The notes beneath the pieces were generated by a model that made no database searches, had not been told where the DNA came from, and saw only the letters and a list, made by a program, of their open reading frames with translations. DNA of 54,352 nt from an uncultured Pseudomonadota bacterium (GTDB lineage Bacteria > Pseudomonadota > Gammaproteobacteria > Methylococcales > Methylomonadaceae), in contig CAINHO010000005.1 of assembly GCA_903848935.1 (NCBI GenBank), positions 1-54,352 on the forward strand, written 5' to 3'. Both the position numbers and the translations under genes were made by a program. Every line of letters begins with the position of its first letter. Within the stretch, counting starts at the first letter, position 1. Shown here one piece after another: positions 44,827 to 54,059 of the stretch.

Positions 44827-45897
44827 ATGAAAAAAATACGAGTTTTAATTGTCGATGATTCCTTGTTAATCCGAAAAGTATTAACCAGCGTACTGAGTAC
44901 GGCTCCAGATATTGAGGTTGTTGGTGCGGCGGAAGATCCTTTAGTTGCGCGGGATATGATTAAACAATTAAATCCTGACGTATTAACGTTAGATATTGAA
45001 ATGCCGCACATGGACGGTCTTACATTTTTGCGTAATTTAATGCGCTTACGTCCGATGCCAGTCGTCATGATTTCGACGCTCACAGAACACGGTGCAGAAG
45101 CGACATTGAATGCCCTGTCTTTAGGGGCGATAGATTTTGTGTCGAAACCGAAAATAAATGCTGAAAATACGCTTGCTGATTATTCGGAAGAAATTATTTC
45201 AAAAGTTCGCGTGGCAGCAAATACGAATGTAAAAGCCTTAACGCCACACGAAGACCCTCCGCACGTTGTTAAAATGACAAATGCGATGCAGAGTATTCGT
45301 TCGACACGGAGTACGACAGGCTTCACTAAAATTATTACGTTAGGCTCCTCTACTGGCGGCACGGAAGCGATTAAAGTGGTAATGAAAAATATGCCAGCGG
45401 ACAGTCCGCCGATTTTAATTACACAACATTTGCCGGCAGCGTTCAGCGAGTCTTTTGTACAACATATTGATGCCATCACCCAAATGACCGCGAGCATTCC
45501 TGTTAATGGACAAGTCGTCGAGTGGGGTAACATTTACCTTGCACCGGGTGGTTTACAAATGGGCGTGACACGAGTGAATAATCAGTACATTATTCAAATC
45601 GACGACAGCGAACCGGTAAATCGTCATAAACCAGCGGTTGATGTGTTATTTCACACGGCAGCAAAATGCGCGAAAGACAATGCGGTATGTGTTTTGCTTA
45701 CAGGAATGGGAGCAGATGGTGCGGTCGGTATGCAAGCTATGAAAGAGGCTGGTGCAAAAACTATTGTCCAAGACGAAGCTTCGAGTGTTGTTTGGGGAAT
45801 GCCTGGTGCCGCATTTAAATTAGGGTGTGCCGATTACGTCGTACCATTAGATGATATTGCCGCTAAAATTTTGGCATTAGTCAAAACGTTACGCTAG
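44827..45897 (+). CDS. cheB: Chemotaxis response regulator / protein-glutamate methylesterase CheB
   Basis: 356 residues. The receiver domain has Asp10/Asp11 and the phospho-acceptor Asp56 (LTLDIEMPHMDG). The C-terminal methylesterase carries the catalytic triad: Ser in LGSSTGGTEAI (near 173), His in ITQHLPAAFSESF (near 200) and Asp in LTGMGADGAVGM (near 296). It removes methyl groups from receptors for adaptation. Confidence 0.96.
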   Translation: MKKIRVLIVDDSLLIRKVLTSVLSTAPDIEVVGAAEDPLVARDMIKQLNPDVLTLDIEMPHMDGLTFLRNLMRLRPMPVVMISTLTEHGAEATLNALSLGAIDFVSKPKINAENTLADYSEEIISKVRVAANTNVKALTPHEDPPHVVKMTNAMQSIRSTRSTTGFTKIITLGSSTGGTEAIKVVMKNMPADSPPILITQHLPAAFSESFVQHIDAITQMTASIPVNGQVVEWGNIYLAPGGLQMGVTRVNNQYIIQIDDSEPVNRHKPAVDVLFHTAAKCAKDNAVCVLLTGMGADGAVGMQAMKEAGAKTIVQDEASSVVWGMPGAAFKLGCADYVVPLDDIAAKILALVKTLR

Positions 45898-45951
45898 AAA
45901 CTGCTCGATTTATCCGACAAACGCCATTATTTTTATGCGAAAAGAGACCTT

Positions 45952-46560
45952 ATGAACAGTCAGACAAAATCACAATTTATTGCGGTCGCTTCGATTACTT
46001 CGGAGTTGAGTGCCGTCATGGTCGTAGCAAAAGAAATTTCGTTGGCTGCTGCCAATGCAAAAGCGATTGCGTTTCGGGCAGGCGACAAAGCGAAAGGTTT
46101 TCAACCTATTACCGATTTTATTAACGAGCTTGCCAAAGAAACCATCGAGTTGGTTACAAACATCAACGTGTATGCGTTGTTGTTGTATCGGTTGACTGTC
46201 AATGAATATCGCCGCACCGCCGCTTACAATCGTTTTGAGCAGGTGGCAAAATTAGCCATCGGAGCGCGTTATGCGGATTCAATGCAAGAGCCGATTTCTC
46301 ATGCAAGAACCATGATGCAAGATTGCCAACGTCAATTTAAACGCGACGTAACGCAATTATTGGGGCAATTAGAAGCTGTCATGCACCATGCACGGGCCGC
46401 TCGCGTTATTGCGGCGAACTCGCGTATTGAAGCGTCTCAAGCGGGCGAGTATTTGCAAAGTTTACAAGCCGTTGCCGAAAGCGTCGATAAAGCGGCACAT
46501 ACCATTCATGATAATGTGCAGCGTTGCCGGATCGCATTATCGATTTATCGCAATAGTTAA
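45952..46560 (+). CDS. Soluble helical protein with two chemoreceptor-tip-like segments
   Basis: 202 residues, all-helical by composition, with no signal or membrane segment. Two segments resemble the receptor signalling tip (pattern xLLALNAxIEAARAGExGxGFxVVA): EISLAAANAKAIAFRAGDKA then KGFQPITDF (residues 28-57), and RVIAANSRIEASQAGEYLQS then LQAVAESV (151-178). Both keep the N/A-x-EA-x-x-AG core only in part. It follows cheB in the same direction. No sensory domain is present. It may act as an accessory or decoy component of the receptor-CheA-CheW array; this is inference. Confidence 0.65.
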   Translation: MNSQTKSQFIAVASITSELSAVMVVAKEISLAAANAKAIAFRAGDKAKGFQPITDFINELAKETIELVTNINVYALLLYRLTVNEYRRTAAYNRFEQVAKLAIGARYADSMQEPISHARTMMQDCQRQFKRDVTQLLGQLEAVMHHARAARVIAANSRIEASQAGEYLQSLQAVAESVDKAAHTIHDNVQRCRIALSIYRNS

Positions 46561-46578
46561 AACAGGAGCATTATTTTC

Positions 46579-47307
46579 ATGAAAATGACCAAGATTTACG
46601 AAGGAGCGCATCAATGGGTGATGTTCGGACGTGATGAAAACAAACCCGATAACATTATCGACAGTAATCAATACATTGTGCGAACAGCCAACAAATGTTT
46701 GTTACTCGAACCCGGTGGTACAGAATTATTTGCCCCAATGATGGCGGCGGTTTTACACCACGCCCCGGTCGATCAAATTACCGATTTATTTGCGTCACAC
46801 CAAGATCCAGACGTAATTTCGTCGTTGGGTTTGTGGGATCAAGCGTTATCAAATGCAAAATTACATGCACCTGCACTTTGGGAAGGTTATATTCGTAATT
46901 TCGGTTGTGAATCGATTGAATATGTGCCGATTCCAGACAATGGGGAAACGATTAAAATAGAATCTGTGGAATTACAAATTATTCCGGCACACTATTTGCA
47001 TTCTCCATGTAACTTTCATGTTTATGATCCGCAAGCAAAAATTTTAATGTGTGGGAGCGTCGGTTCAGCCTTTGAAGCGGCAAATGCACCCGTATTTGTC
47101 GAACGTTTCGATGTTCATGTCGAAAAAATGCGAGCTTATCATCAACGCATGATGCCATCGAATCAAGCCAAACGCGCTTGGATTGATCGCGTAAGAAATT
47201 TAGATATTGATATTTTGGCTCCACAACATGGGCGAATGTTCAAAGGCGATGATGTTAAACGCTTTTTGGATTGGTTTGATTCGTTACAAGTTGGAACCGG
47301 TGTTTAG
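46579..47307 (+). CDS. ODP-type (oxygen-binding diiron) metallo-beta-lactamase-fold protein
   Basis: 242 residues with the beta-lactamase-like fold of flavodiiron proteins but no flavodoxin domain. Metal-ligand motifs: SHQDPDV with His74, Asp76 and Asp78 (in place of HxHxDH), HYLHSPCNFHVYD near 144-156 and the C-terminal APQHGRMF. This pattern matches the ODP family. A Treponema denticola member binds iron and oxygen and feeds that signal into CheA. Its place at the end of a che operon, with an Aer-like receptor upstream, supports an oxygen-sensing role. AGGAG lies about 11 nt upstream, and a terminator follows. Confidence 0.82.
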   Translation: MKMTKIYEGAHQWVMFGRDENKPDNIIDSNQYIVRTANKCLLLEPGGTELFAPMMAAVLHHAPVDQITDLFASHQDPDVISSLGLWDQALSNAKLHAPALWEGYIRNFGCESIEYVPIPDNGETIKIESVELQIIPAHYLHSPCNFHVYDPQAKILMCGSVGSAFEAANAPVFVERFDVHVEKMRAYHQRMMPSNQAKRAWIDRVRNLDIDILAPQHGRMFKGDDVKRFLDWFDSLQVGTGV

Positions 47308-47373
47308 TTTGTAAAAAGTGTGTTGAGTGTGTTGTTGTAAAAAGAGTGTTGTTTTTGTGTTAAGAAAGTGGGG

Positions 47374-47414
47374 AAAGACCGTCTGATGAGTAATCATCAG
47401 GCGGTTTTTCTTTT
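47374..47414 (+). terminator. Terminator of the chemotaxis operon
   Basis: GACCGTCTGATGA pairs with TCATCAGGCGGTT around GTAA (one G-U) and is followed by TTTTCTTTT. The T-rich, GTGTTG-repetitive stretch 47308-47360 before it has no ORF. Confidence 0.9.
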
Positions 47415-47422
47415 ATAGCAGG

Positions 47423-47698
47423 TTAAGAATTCACAGGAGCAACGTAACCTTCTGGCATTTCGTTACTGCCTTCAAATAAAAATTTGCGCCGTTCGGCGGC
47501 TAAAAATGCCCGCGCTTTCGGATCAAAACTCGCCAATCGATTTTCGTTAATCAACATCGTTTGTTGGCTCAACCACGTTTGCCACGCGCCTTTTGAAATG
47601 TGTTCAAAAATTTCTAACCCTTGTTCACCTGGAAATGGCGGCGTGTCTAAACCTTCGGCTTCGGTGCCGAGTTTGACGCAATGAATCATGCGTGTCAT
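47423..47698 (-). CDS. yggX: Fe(2+)-trafficking protein YggX
   Basis: 91 residues. [20 protein letters not shown], then [19 protein letters not shown] and [17 protein letters not shown], match YggX, a small cytoplasmic protein that protects Fe-S clusters from oxidation. The start overlaps the mutY stop by 4 nt. The mutY-yggX arrangement is common in gammaproteobacteria and fits the Fe-S cluster carried by MutY. Confidence 0.95.
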   Translation of the reverse strand: MTRMIHCVKLGTEAEGLDTPPFPGEQGLEIFEHISKGAWQTWLSQQTMLINENRLASFDPKARAFLAAERRKFLFEGSNEMPEGYVAPVNS

Positions 47699-48741
47699 AA
47701 AAAATCCTCTGTTAATTGACTTAAAAGTGTATTGATGGGCGCAGGTAATGCGCGGTTTTGCACTTGTTGGCGCGTGTGAAAATTCACCGTTGCTGCCGAA
47801 TGAACATCAAGCATCAACGGCGTGTAATCCAAATGGTAATGTGAAAATGTGTGCCGTTGTGTCGCTAAAAACTGCTGATTTTGAATCGTTAAATATCGTT
47901 CATCACACCAAATTTGCACGTTTTCCAGCGTTTCGACTTCAGGCAAACTCCATAAGCCGCCCCAAATCCCTTTCAGCGGACGTTGTTCGAGCCAAACTTG
48001 TTGCTGTTCATTACGAATCACTAAAAAAATAATCGGTTTAACGGGGGATTTTTTAGCCGGTTTTGGTGACGGATAATTGGCGACGGTTTGCGTCAAAAAT
48101 GCCACACACGCTTTTGACATTGGACAATCGTGACAACGAGGTTTGCTGCGTGTACACAGCGTTGCACCCAAATCCATAATCGCTTGCGTGTAATCGTCGC
48201 AACGTTCTATCGGAGTGATTTTTTCACTCATCGCCCACAATTTCGTTTCGATTTCACGCAAACCTGTCCAGCCCGAAACGGCATAAAATCGTGCTAAAAC
48301 CCGTTTCACATTACCATCTAAAATCGGTTGCGATTGTTGAAACGCAATGCTCAAAATCGCGCCTGCCGTCGATTTACCAATTCCCGATAACGCCAATAAT
48401 TCTGGCAATGTATTCGGGAAATAACCGAGTTGGATAATGACTTGTGCAGCTTTGTGTAAATTTCGAGCGCGAGCGTAATATCCCAACCCCGCCCAACGTA
48501 ATAAAACGTCATCAAGCGGCGCAGCAGCTAGGCTTTCAACGGTTGGAAATTGCGCCACAAACGCTTCAAAATACGAAATCACCGTGGTGACTTGCGTTTG
48601 TTGCAACATAATTTCGGACAACCATACGCGATACGGCGATTTATCCTGTTGCCACGGCAAATCTTTTCGCCCGTGCGTGTCGAACCACGTCAATAAAGCG
48701 GCGGCAAAATCAAACTCAGCGGGGATTTTTTCTAGCGTCAT
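47695..48741 (-). CDS. mutY: A/G-specific adenine glycosylase MutY
   Basis: 348 residues. The catalytic Glu43 is in [10 protein letters not shown]. The helix-hairpin-helix [15 protein letters not shown] lies near 116-130, and Asp142 in LDGNVKRVL. The 4Fe-4S ligands are Cys196, Cys203, Cys206 and Cys212 in the C-x6-C-x2-C-x5-C pattern. A C-terminal NUDIX-like domain recognises 8-oxoG ([17 protein letters not shown]). It removes A mispaired with 8-oxoguanine. Full length. Confidence 0.96.
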   Translation of the reverse strand: MTLEKIPAEFDFAAALLTWFDTHGRKDLPWQQDKSPYRVWLSEIMLQQTQVTTVISYFEAFVAQFPTVESLAAAPLDDVLLRWAGLGYYARARNLHKAAQVIIQLGYFPNTLPELLALSGIGKSTAGAILSIAFQQSQPILDGNVKRVLARFYAVSGWTGLREIETKLWAMSEKITPIERCDDYTQAIMDLGATLCTRSKPRCHDCPMSKACVAFLTQTVANYPSPKPAKKSPVKPIIFLVIRNEQQQVWLEQRPLKGIWGGLWSLPEVETLENVQIWCDERYLTIQNQQFLATQRHTFSHYHLDYTPLMLDVHSAATVNFHTRQQVQNRALPAPINTLLSQLTEDFL

Positions 48742-48784
48742 GCTATGATTTTCAACTCGTAAAAATAATAAAAAGGAGACGACA

Positions 48785-49045
48785 ATGTTATTAGCAAAAT
48801 TTGCAGCCGTAGCGGTTTTGGTTTGGTTTTTTCACAGCGCGAAAGAGAATGGTGAATCCCCGTTTAAATGGGCAATTATTGGTTTAATCGGTTTCGGCAT
48901 CACATGGGAAATCGCGCATCTTATCACCGATGCGGTGACTGAAAATCGTGCAATTGCCGCTTCGGCACCTGCCTTTATTGGCATTGCGGCAACATGGTTT
49001 GTTCGTCAAAAATTGTTACTCGATGCGAAACGCGATAACGCCTAA
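48785..49045 (+). CDS. Small membrane protein
   Basis: 86 residues with about three hydrophobic segments ([50 protein letters not shown]) and a short charged C-terminus. AAGGAG lies 6-7 nt upstream of the ATG and a terminator follows, so it is a real monocistronic gene divergent from mutY. I do not recognise a named family. Confidence 0.7.
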   Translation: MLLAKFAAVAVLVWFFHSAKENGESPFKWAIIGLIGFGITWEIAHLITDAVTENRAIAASAPAFIGIAATWFVRQKLLLDAKRDNA

Positions 49046-49051
49046 CACATA

Positions 49052-49085
49052 AAAGGCGCAAGATTCTTCAACCTTGCGCCTTTCG
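49052..49085. terminator. Bidirectional terminator
   Basis: AAAGGCGCAAG / CTTGCGCCTTT around a loop of about 11 nt. It lies between two convergent genes (the small membrane protein and the peroxiredoxin). Confidence 0.88.
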
Positions 49086-49098
49086 TTTTGCCGCTCAA

Positions 49099-49704
49099 TT
49101 ATAATTTAGCCGCATTGTCCGCTAAGTATTCTGCAACACCTGCTGGGTTGGCATTCATACCTGCATCGCCTTTTTTCCAACCAGCTGGACAAACTTCGCC
49201 GTGTTCTTCGTGGAATTGCAACGCATCAACCATCCGCAATAATTCATCTATGTCACGACCTAATGGTAAATCGTTGACAACTTGATGACGTACTTTGCCG
49301 GTGGTGTCGATTAAGAATGCGCCACGATATGCAATGCCCACGCCTTCAACAGCTACGTCGTAAGCGTTCACGATTGAATGGCTTAAGTCAGCCGCCATCG
49401 TATATTTCACTGCGCCGATGCCGCCTTTGTTGATCGGCGTGTTGCGCCATGCGTTATGTGTGAAATGTGAATCGATAGATACTGCAATAACTTCAACATC
49501 ACGTTTAGTGAATTCTTCCATGCGGTGATCTAACGCAATCAATTCGCTTGGGCAAACGAAAGTGAAATCTAACGGATAGAAAAAGATAATCGCATATTTG
49601 CCTTTTGTAGCTTCGGCAAAATTGAATGAATCGACGATTTCGCCGGTGCCTAAAACTGCTGGGACGGTGAAATCTGGGGCTTGTTTACCAACTAAAACAC
49701 TCAT
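49099..49704 (-). CDS. Typical 2-Cys peroxiredoxin (AhpC/Prx1 type)
   Basis: 201 residues. The peroxidatic Cys51 is in FYPLDFTFVCPSELIAL and the resolving Cys172 in HGEVCPAGWKKG. Arg127 in YRGAFLID and the C-terminal YLADNAAKL tail fit the Prx1/AhpC subfamily. It reduces peroxides in the cytoplasm using thioredoxin or AhpF-type donors. AGGAG precedes the ATG. Its neighbour is a cytochrome c peroxidase, making a small peroxide-defence cluster. Confidence 0.95.
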   Translation of the reverse strand: MSVLVGKQAPDFTVPAVLGTGEIVDSFNFAEATKGKYAIIFFYPLDFTFVCPSELIALDHRMEEFTKRDVEVIAVSIDSHFTHNAWRNTPINKGGIGAVKYTMAADLSHSIVNAYDVAVEGVGIAYRGAFLIDTTGKVRHQVVNDLPLGRDIDELLRMVDALQFHEEHGEVCPAGWKKGDAGMNANPAGVAEYLADNAAKL

Positions 49705-49796
49705 GAAAAACTCCTAAATGAAAATAAAAAAATGGCTAAAACTGCCGCTTAAGACGACGGTGTAATTCTACACTAAAAAAGTCGGGAATCGTCTAG

Positions 49797-49821
49797 GTGG
49801 GTGCGAATTTGTCGCGCCCAC
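49797..49821. repeat. Palindrome after the cytochrome c peroxidase gene
   Basis: GTGGGTGCGA and TCGCGCCCAC are near-perfect inverted repeats around 5 nt. This closely resembles the palindrome at 27537-27562, so they may be copies of one REP-like family. It lies 12 nt beyond the peroxidase stop. Confidence 0.6.
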
Positions 49822-49832
49822 CGTTCGATTTT

Positions 49833-50837
49833 TTAGTTGGCTGTTTTACCTGTTGTCGCTGGCAAAGTCGGCATGGTTTGTTTTGGGAATTCACCCGTCA
49901 AACCATTCAAAAACGCCACAATGTCTGCCGTTTCAGTTTTCGACAATTCTTTGTTCAATTGCATTTTCGCCATGACGTTTACCGCTTCATCTAACGTCGC
50001 AACTGAACCGTTATGGAAATAAGGTGCGGTTAAAGCGATATTTCGCAAGGTTGGCACTTTCCAAAAATGTTCGTCTTCCGCTTTTGTAGAGACTTCGGCA
50101 ACGCCTTTGTCCTTGGTGAAATGGAATTTTGCTTCCAAATAACCGTCGGCATTCGTTGGGAATTTTTGGAACACACCTGCGCCGTTAAACGCTGCGCCAC
50201 TGTGGCAACTCGTGCAACCAAGTTCGGCAACTTTGTCCATGCCGCGAATTTGTTGAGCAGATAACGCGGATTTATCGCCACCGACAAATTTATCATAAGG
50301 GCTGTTTGGCGTAATCAAGGTGCGTTCATACGCGGCAATGGCTTTGGTAGCGTTATCTTTTGAAATTGCATCTTTGCCATATACTTTTTCAAATGCCGTC
50401 TGATAACCGTCAATCGCTTTCAATCTCGCCACGACATCGTCCCAATTTTTCATACCCATTTCAACCGGACTCGTCACCGGGCCGGCAGCTTGTGCTTCTA
50501 AACTTGCGGCGCGTCCATCCCAAAATTGCACTTTATTAAACGCTGAATTCCACACCGTTGGCGCACTACGTCCACCGAGTTGCGCTTGTACACCCATCGA
50601 ATGCGAGCGATTATCTTCACCGCCCAACATCGTATTATGGCAAGACGCACAAGACACCGTACCCGTCGAAGACAAACGTGGATCGTGATAAAGCATTTGT
50701 CCTAATTCGATTTTTTCGGGCGTGCTGGGATTGTCCGCAGGTTCGGGAGCTTGGGTTGGCAAGACTTCCCATGCCTGTGCAACTGACATTGAACCGACCA
50801 ACGCTAATGCGGTCACTAATGAACGAAATTTAAACAT
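49833..50837 (-). CDS. Dihaem cytochrome c peroxidase
   Basis: 334 residues with a Sec signal peptide (SLVTALALVGSMSVAQA), so periplasmic. Two c-type haem motifs are present: CASCH (near 60-64) and CTSCH (near 209-213), separated as in bacterial CCP/MauG proteins. The C-terminal domain ends in the conserved TAPYFHNGSVATLDEAVNVM. It reduces hydrogen peroxide with electrons from small cytochromes or azurin. The short Pro/Thr-rich tail is unremarkable. Confidence 0.93.
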   Translation of the reverse strand: MFKFRSLVTALALVGSMSVAQAWEVLPTQAPEPADNPSTPEKIELGQMLYHDPRLSSTGTVSCASCHNTMLGGEDNRSHSMGVQAQLGGRSAPTVWNSAFNKVQFWDGRAASLEAQAAGPVTSPVEMGMKNWDDVVARLKAIDGYQTAFEKVYGKDAISKDNATKAIAAYERTLITPNSPYDKFVGGDKSALSAQQIRGMDKVAELGCTSCHSGAAFNGAGVFQKFPTNADGYLEAKFHFTKDKGVAEVSTKAEDEHFWKVPTLRNIALTAPYFHNGSVATLDEAVNVMAKMQLNKELSKTETADIVAFLNGLTGEFPKQTMPTLPATTGKTAN

Positions 50838-51160
50838 TTTTAACTCTCCTAAATCTTATGTTTCAATCCACATCCGACCTCATCTGCCGAATGAAATATC
50901 ATTTTTATTTTTAATATTAAAAACCCGTTACGCAAAATATCGACGCGCGTTTTAGGTGCGGTAAACTTTAACACACCGGCGGATTAAGTGACACAGGGCG
51001 GTTTTTGCGATGATACTAATCTTTTTTATTGTAGTTGAGATTCAAAAGTCACATTTCAACGTGAACAATACAAAATCAGTGTGTTATAGTCACTTCCAAT
51101 GAGAATGGTTATTGATAATCAGCTATTTTATTTTGATTTTTTCACATTGAGGCGTGTTTT
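50838..51160. other. Divergent ccp/feoA intergenic region
   Basis: 323 bases without a gene. A perfect AT palindrome TTTTTAATATTAAAAA (50908-50923) lies about 70 nt upstream of the peroxidase start. The Fur box (listed separately) lies before feoA. Nothing else could be supported. Confidence 0.6.
51098..51120 (+). promoter_or_regulatory. Fur box upstream of feoABC
   Basis: AATGAGAATGGTTATTGATAATC agrees well with the Fur consensus GATAATGATAATCATTATC read as overlapping NATAAT hexamers (GAGAAT, GATAAT). It lies 40-63 nt upstream of the feoA start, where bound Fe-Fur would block the promoter. Confidence 0.75.
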
Positions 51161-51397
51161 ATGACTACCTGTTTAAAAGATCTCGCTGTTGGCGACACCG
51201 GAAAAATCACCGGTTTTGATATTGCCGGAAAGGCTTACCGAAAACGCTTATTGGCTATGGGTTTAACACGCGGCACAGAGTTTCAAATCACCCGTTTTGC
51301 CCCATTAGGTGATCCGATTGAAATCAAATTGCGTGGCTTTTCCCTGACTCTGCGAAAAGAAGAAGCCGCTTTTATATTGGCGGAACTCGTGCCATGA
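51161..51397 (+). CDS. feoA: Ferrous iron transport protein FeoA
   Basis: 78 residues, an SH3-like domain: LAVGDTGKITGFDIAGKAYR, LLAMGLTRGTEF and LRGFSLTLRKEEAAFI. It is a small cytoplasmic partner of FeoB. GAGG lies about 8 nt before the ATG. The stop overlaps the feoB start by 4 nt (ATGA). Confidence 0.95.
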   Translation: MTTCLKDLAVGDTGKITGFDIAGKAYRKRLLAMGLTRGTEFQITRFAPLGDPIEIKLRGFSLTLRKEEAAFILAELVP

Positions 51398-53703
51398 AAA
51401 CCAATTTTATTGTGGGCATTGTCGGCAACCCGAATTGTGGCAAAACTACGTTATTCAATGTCTTAACTGGTTCAAAACAATACGTTGGCAATTGGGCGGG
51501 CGTGACGGTCGAAAAAAAAACTGGTGAATATCATTTCGAAAACAAACGTATTGAATGCGTCGATTTGCCGGGGACATACTCGCTCGAATCGTCCGATGAC
51601 AACGTGTCGCTTGATGAAAAAATTGCCCGTGATTACGTCGCTTCCCGCGAAGCCGATTTAATTATCAACATCGTCGATGCCTCGAACATCGAGCGCAATT
51701 TATACCTCACCGCGCAACTCATCGAAATGCGCGTGCCGATGCTCGTCGTATTAAATATGATGGATGCGGTCAAACAGCGCGGCATTAAAATTGATCTCGA
51801 GCTACTCGCGCAACAATTTGGTTGTCCGGTGATTGCAATTTCGGCAGCAATAAAACAAGGTATTCCTGCATTAAAAACCGCGATAAATCACGCCGCTATT
51901 CAGCAACCGATTCCAAATACACAAATTTTTTATTGCGTCGAAATTGAAAATGCAATTGCGGAACTGATTCCTAAAGTATTTGAAATCGCTAAAAATTATC
52001 CCTGCGATTGTCGGTGGTTGGCGATGCGTTTATTGGAAAGCGACACGCTGGCACAAACGATTACAGGCGTGGATTTATTGCCTTTGGTCACAGATTTACA
52101 GCAACAAGTCGAAACCGAAACCGACGACGAAATCGATATTTTAGCCGCCGATGCGCGATATGAATTCGTGAATCAATTGACGAAAAAAACCGTTTGCAAA
52201 CTCAGCGAAGTGAGTCGTCACACCAGCGAAAAAATCGACCGTATCGTATTGAATCGCTTTTTAGGGATTCCGATTTTTTTGCTCGTGATGTACACGATGT
52301 TTTTGTTCACCATCAATATCGGCAGCGCGTTTGTCGATTTCTTCGAGCAAGTCGTCGGCGCGTTTTTAATCGACGGTTTGAATGAAATCTTGACGTTTTA
52401 CGCTTGCCCCGATTGGCTCAATGTTTTGCTTACGCAAGGCATCGGCGGCGGTGTTCAAGTTGTGGCAACGTTCATTCCGATTGTGGGATTTTTGTTTTTG
52501 TTTTTGTCGATGCTCGAAGATTCAGGTTACATGGCACGCGCTGCATTTGTGATGGATCGATTTATGCGTTTTTTAGGCTTGCCAGGGAAAGCCTTTGTGC
52601 CAATGATTGTCGGTTTCGGCTGCAATGTTCCCGCGATTATGGCAACTCGAACGCTTGAAAATCCCCGTGACCGCATTCTCACTAATTTGATGAATCCATT
52701 TATGTCTTGCGGCGCACGTTTGCCTGTTTATGCGCTTTTTGCAGCGGCATTTTTTCCAATTAACGGGCAAAATATCGTGTTCAGTTTGTATTTAGTAGGC
52801 ATTGGCGTGGCGGTTTTGACGGGTTTGATTATGCGAAATACGCTTTTCAAAGGTGAAACCTCGTCTTTCATTATGGAGTTGCCCGCTTACCATTTGCCAA
52901 CTTTGCAAGGCGTGTTAATTCGCACGGGTGAGCGTTTGAAATCGTTTATTTTGAACGCGGGCAAAATTATTGTGCCGATGGTTTTGGTGTTGAACTTTTT
53001 AAACGCGCTGGGAACGGATGGTAGTTTTGGACGTGAAAATACTAATCAATCGGTGTTGAGTGAAATCGGACGCAAACTGACATTTGCCTTTGAACCGATG
53101 GGTATTCATGAAAATAATTGGGTGGCGACGGTGGGAATTTTCACCGGCGTGTTAGCAAAAGAAGCGGTAGTTGGTACATTGGACGCGCTTTATGGGCAAC
53201 TCGAAACGCCAAATACCGATGCTGAAAAACCGGAATTCGATTTGCAAAACAGGCTGACGGAAGCTGTTTTGACGGTGCCAAAAAATTTGAGTGGTGTGGC
53301 AAATCGTTTGCTTGACCCACTCGGTTTGAATGTCGGCGAATTGAATAATGCCGAAGCAGCGGCAAGCGCACAAAATGTGAAAATAGCGACGTTCACCGCG
53401 ATGCAACATAGTTTCGACGGGCAAGCAGGTGCGTTTGCCTATTTGTTATTTATTTTACTTTATACACCGTGTATTGCGGCGACGGCAGCCATTTATCGTG
53501 AAACATCAGCAGGTTGGGCGGCATTTACCGTGGCGTGGACAACGGGAATTGCATACATAACGGCAACGCTTTTTTATCAAACCGCGACGTTTTCACAACA
53601 TCCCGAAAGTTCGTTGTTATGGATTTTGGGGTTGAATAGTGTGTTGATTGCGGTGATTTTTAAATTTTGGTTACAAGGTCGAAACGAGGCAAAAACAATA
53701 TGA
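51394..53703 (+). CDS. feoB: Ferrous iron transporter FeoB
   Basis: 769 residues. The N-terminal G domain has G1 GNPNCGKTT (11-19), G3 DLPGTYSLE and G4 NMMD. A helical regulatory domain follows (to about 270), then the inner-membrane core with two Gate regions (the first near FVPMIVGFGCNVPAIMATRT, the second near 590-600 in VGIFTGVLAKEAVVGTL). It imports Fe(II) in an operon with feoA and feoC. Confidence 0.97.
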   Translation: MKTNFIVGIVGNPNCGKTTLFNVLTGSKQYVGNWAGVTVEKKTGEYHFENKRIECVDLPGTYSLESSDDNVSLDEKIARDYVASREADLIINIVDASNIERNLYLTAQLIEMRVPMLVVLNMMDAVKQRGIKIDLELLAQQFGCPVIAISAAIKQGIPALKTAINHAAIQQPIPNTQIFYCVEIENAIAELIPKVFEIAKNYPCDCRWLAMRLLESDTLAQTITGVDLLPLVTDLQQQVETETDDEIDILAADARYEFVNQLTKKTVCKLSEVSRHTSEKIDRIVLNRFLGIPIFLLVMYTMFLFTINIGSAFVDFFEQVVGAFLIDGLNEILTFYACPDWLNVLLTQGIGGGVQVVATFIPIVGFLFLFLSMLEDSGYMARAAFVMDRFMRFLGLPGKAFVPMIVGFGCNVPAIMATRTLENPRDRILTNLMNPFMSCGARLPVYALFAAAFFPINGQNIVFSLYLVGIGVAVLTGLIMRNTLFKGETSSFIMELPAYHLPTLQGVLIRTGERLKSFILNAGKIIVPMVLVLNFLNALGTDGSFGRENTNQSVLSEIGRKLTFAFEPMGIHENNWVATVGIFTGVLAKEAVVGTLDALYGQLETPNTDAEKPEFDLQNRLTEAVLTVPKNLSGVANRLLDPLGLNVGELNNAEAAASAQNVKIATFTAMQHSFDGQAGAFAYLLFILLYTPCIAATAAIYRETSAGWAAFTVAWTTGIAYITATLFYQTATFSQHPESSLLWILGLNSVLIAVIFKFWLQGRNEAKTI

Positions 53704-53936
53704 TTTTGTCTGAATTACGAAGATATTTGAAAGAACGAAAAAGCGTGGCGTTGCGCGATTTGATGTTGCATTTCGACACCGATGCCGAAGCGTTGCGTGG
53801 AATGTTGCAAATTTTAATCACGAAAGGCTACGTCCAAAAAATTTCAGCAAAAGAAGCGTGCGGCACGAGTTGCTGTAAATGTGACAGCACGCTGGTTGAG
53901 ATTTACGAATGGGTTGCCTCTGTGAACGGGATTTAA
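53700..53936 (+). CDS. feoC: FeoC-like transcriptional/Fe-S accessory protein
   Basis: 78 residues from the ATG at 53700, whose first base precedes the feoB stop (4-nt overlap ATGA). The N-terminal winged helix (ILSELRRYLKERKSVALRDL) is followed by a Cys cluster Cys54, Cys58, Cys59 and Cys61 in ACGTSCCKCD, the putative Fe-S site of FeoC. It is thought to stabilise FeoB or regulate the feo operon. Confidence 0.92.
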   Translation: MILSELRRYLKERKSVALRDLMLHFDTDAEALRGMLQILITKGYVQKISAKEACGTSCCKCDSTLVEIYEWVASVNGI

Positions 53937-54059
53937 TTTTATGTAATGACTGCAAGAATCTGCAAGGTTCGCACGTTGCCATGTTGTATGCTTATCGGAA
54001 GGAGGGGGTTAGTGTAAACTTCCCCGCTTTTTTCACTTTCACTTTCAGATAAGATACTC

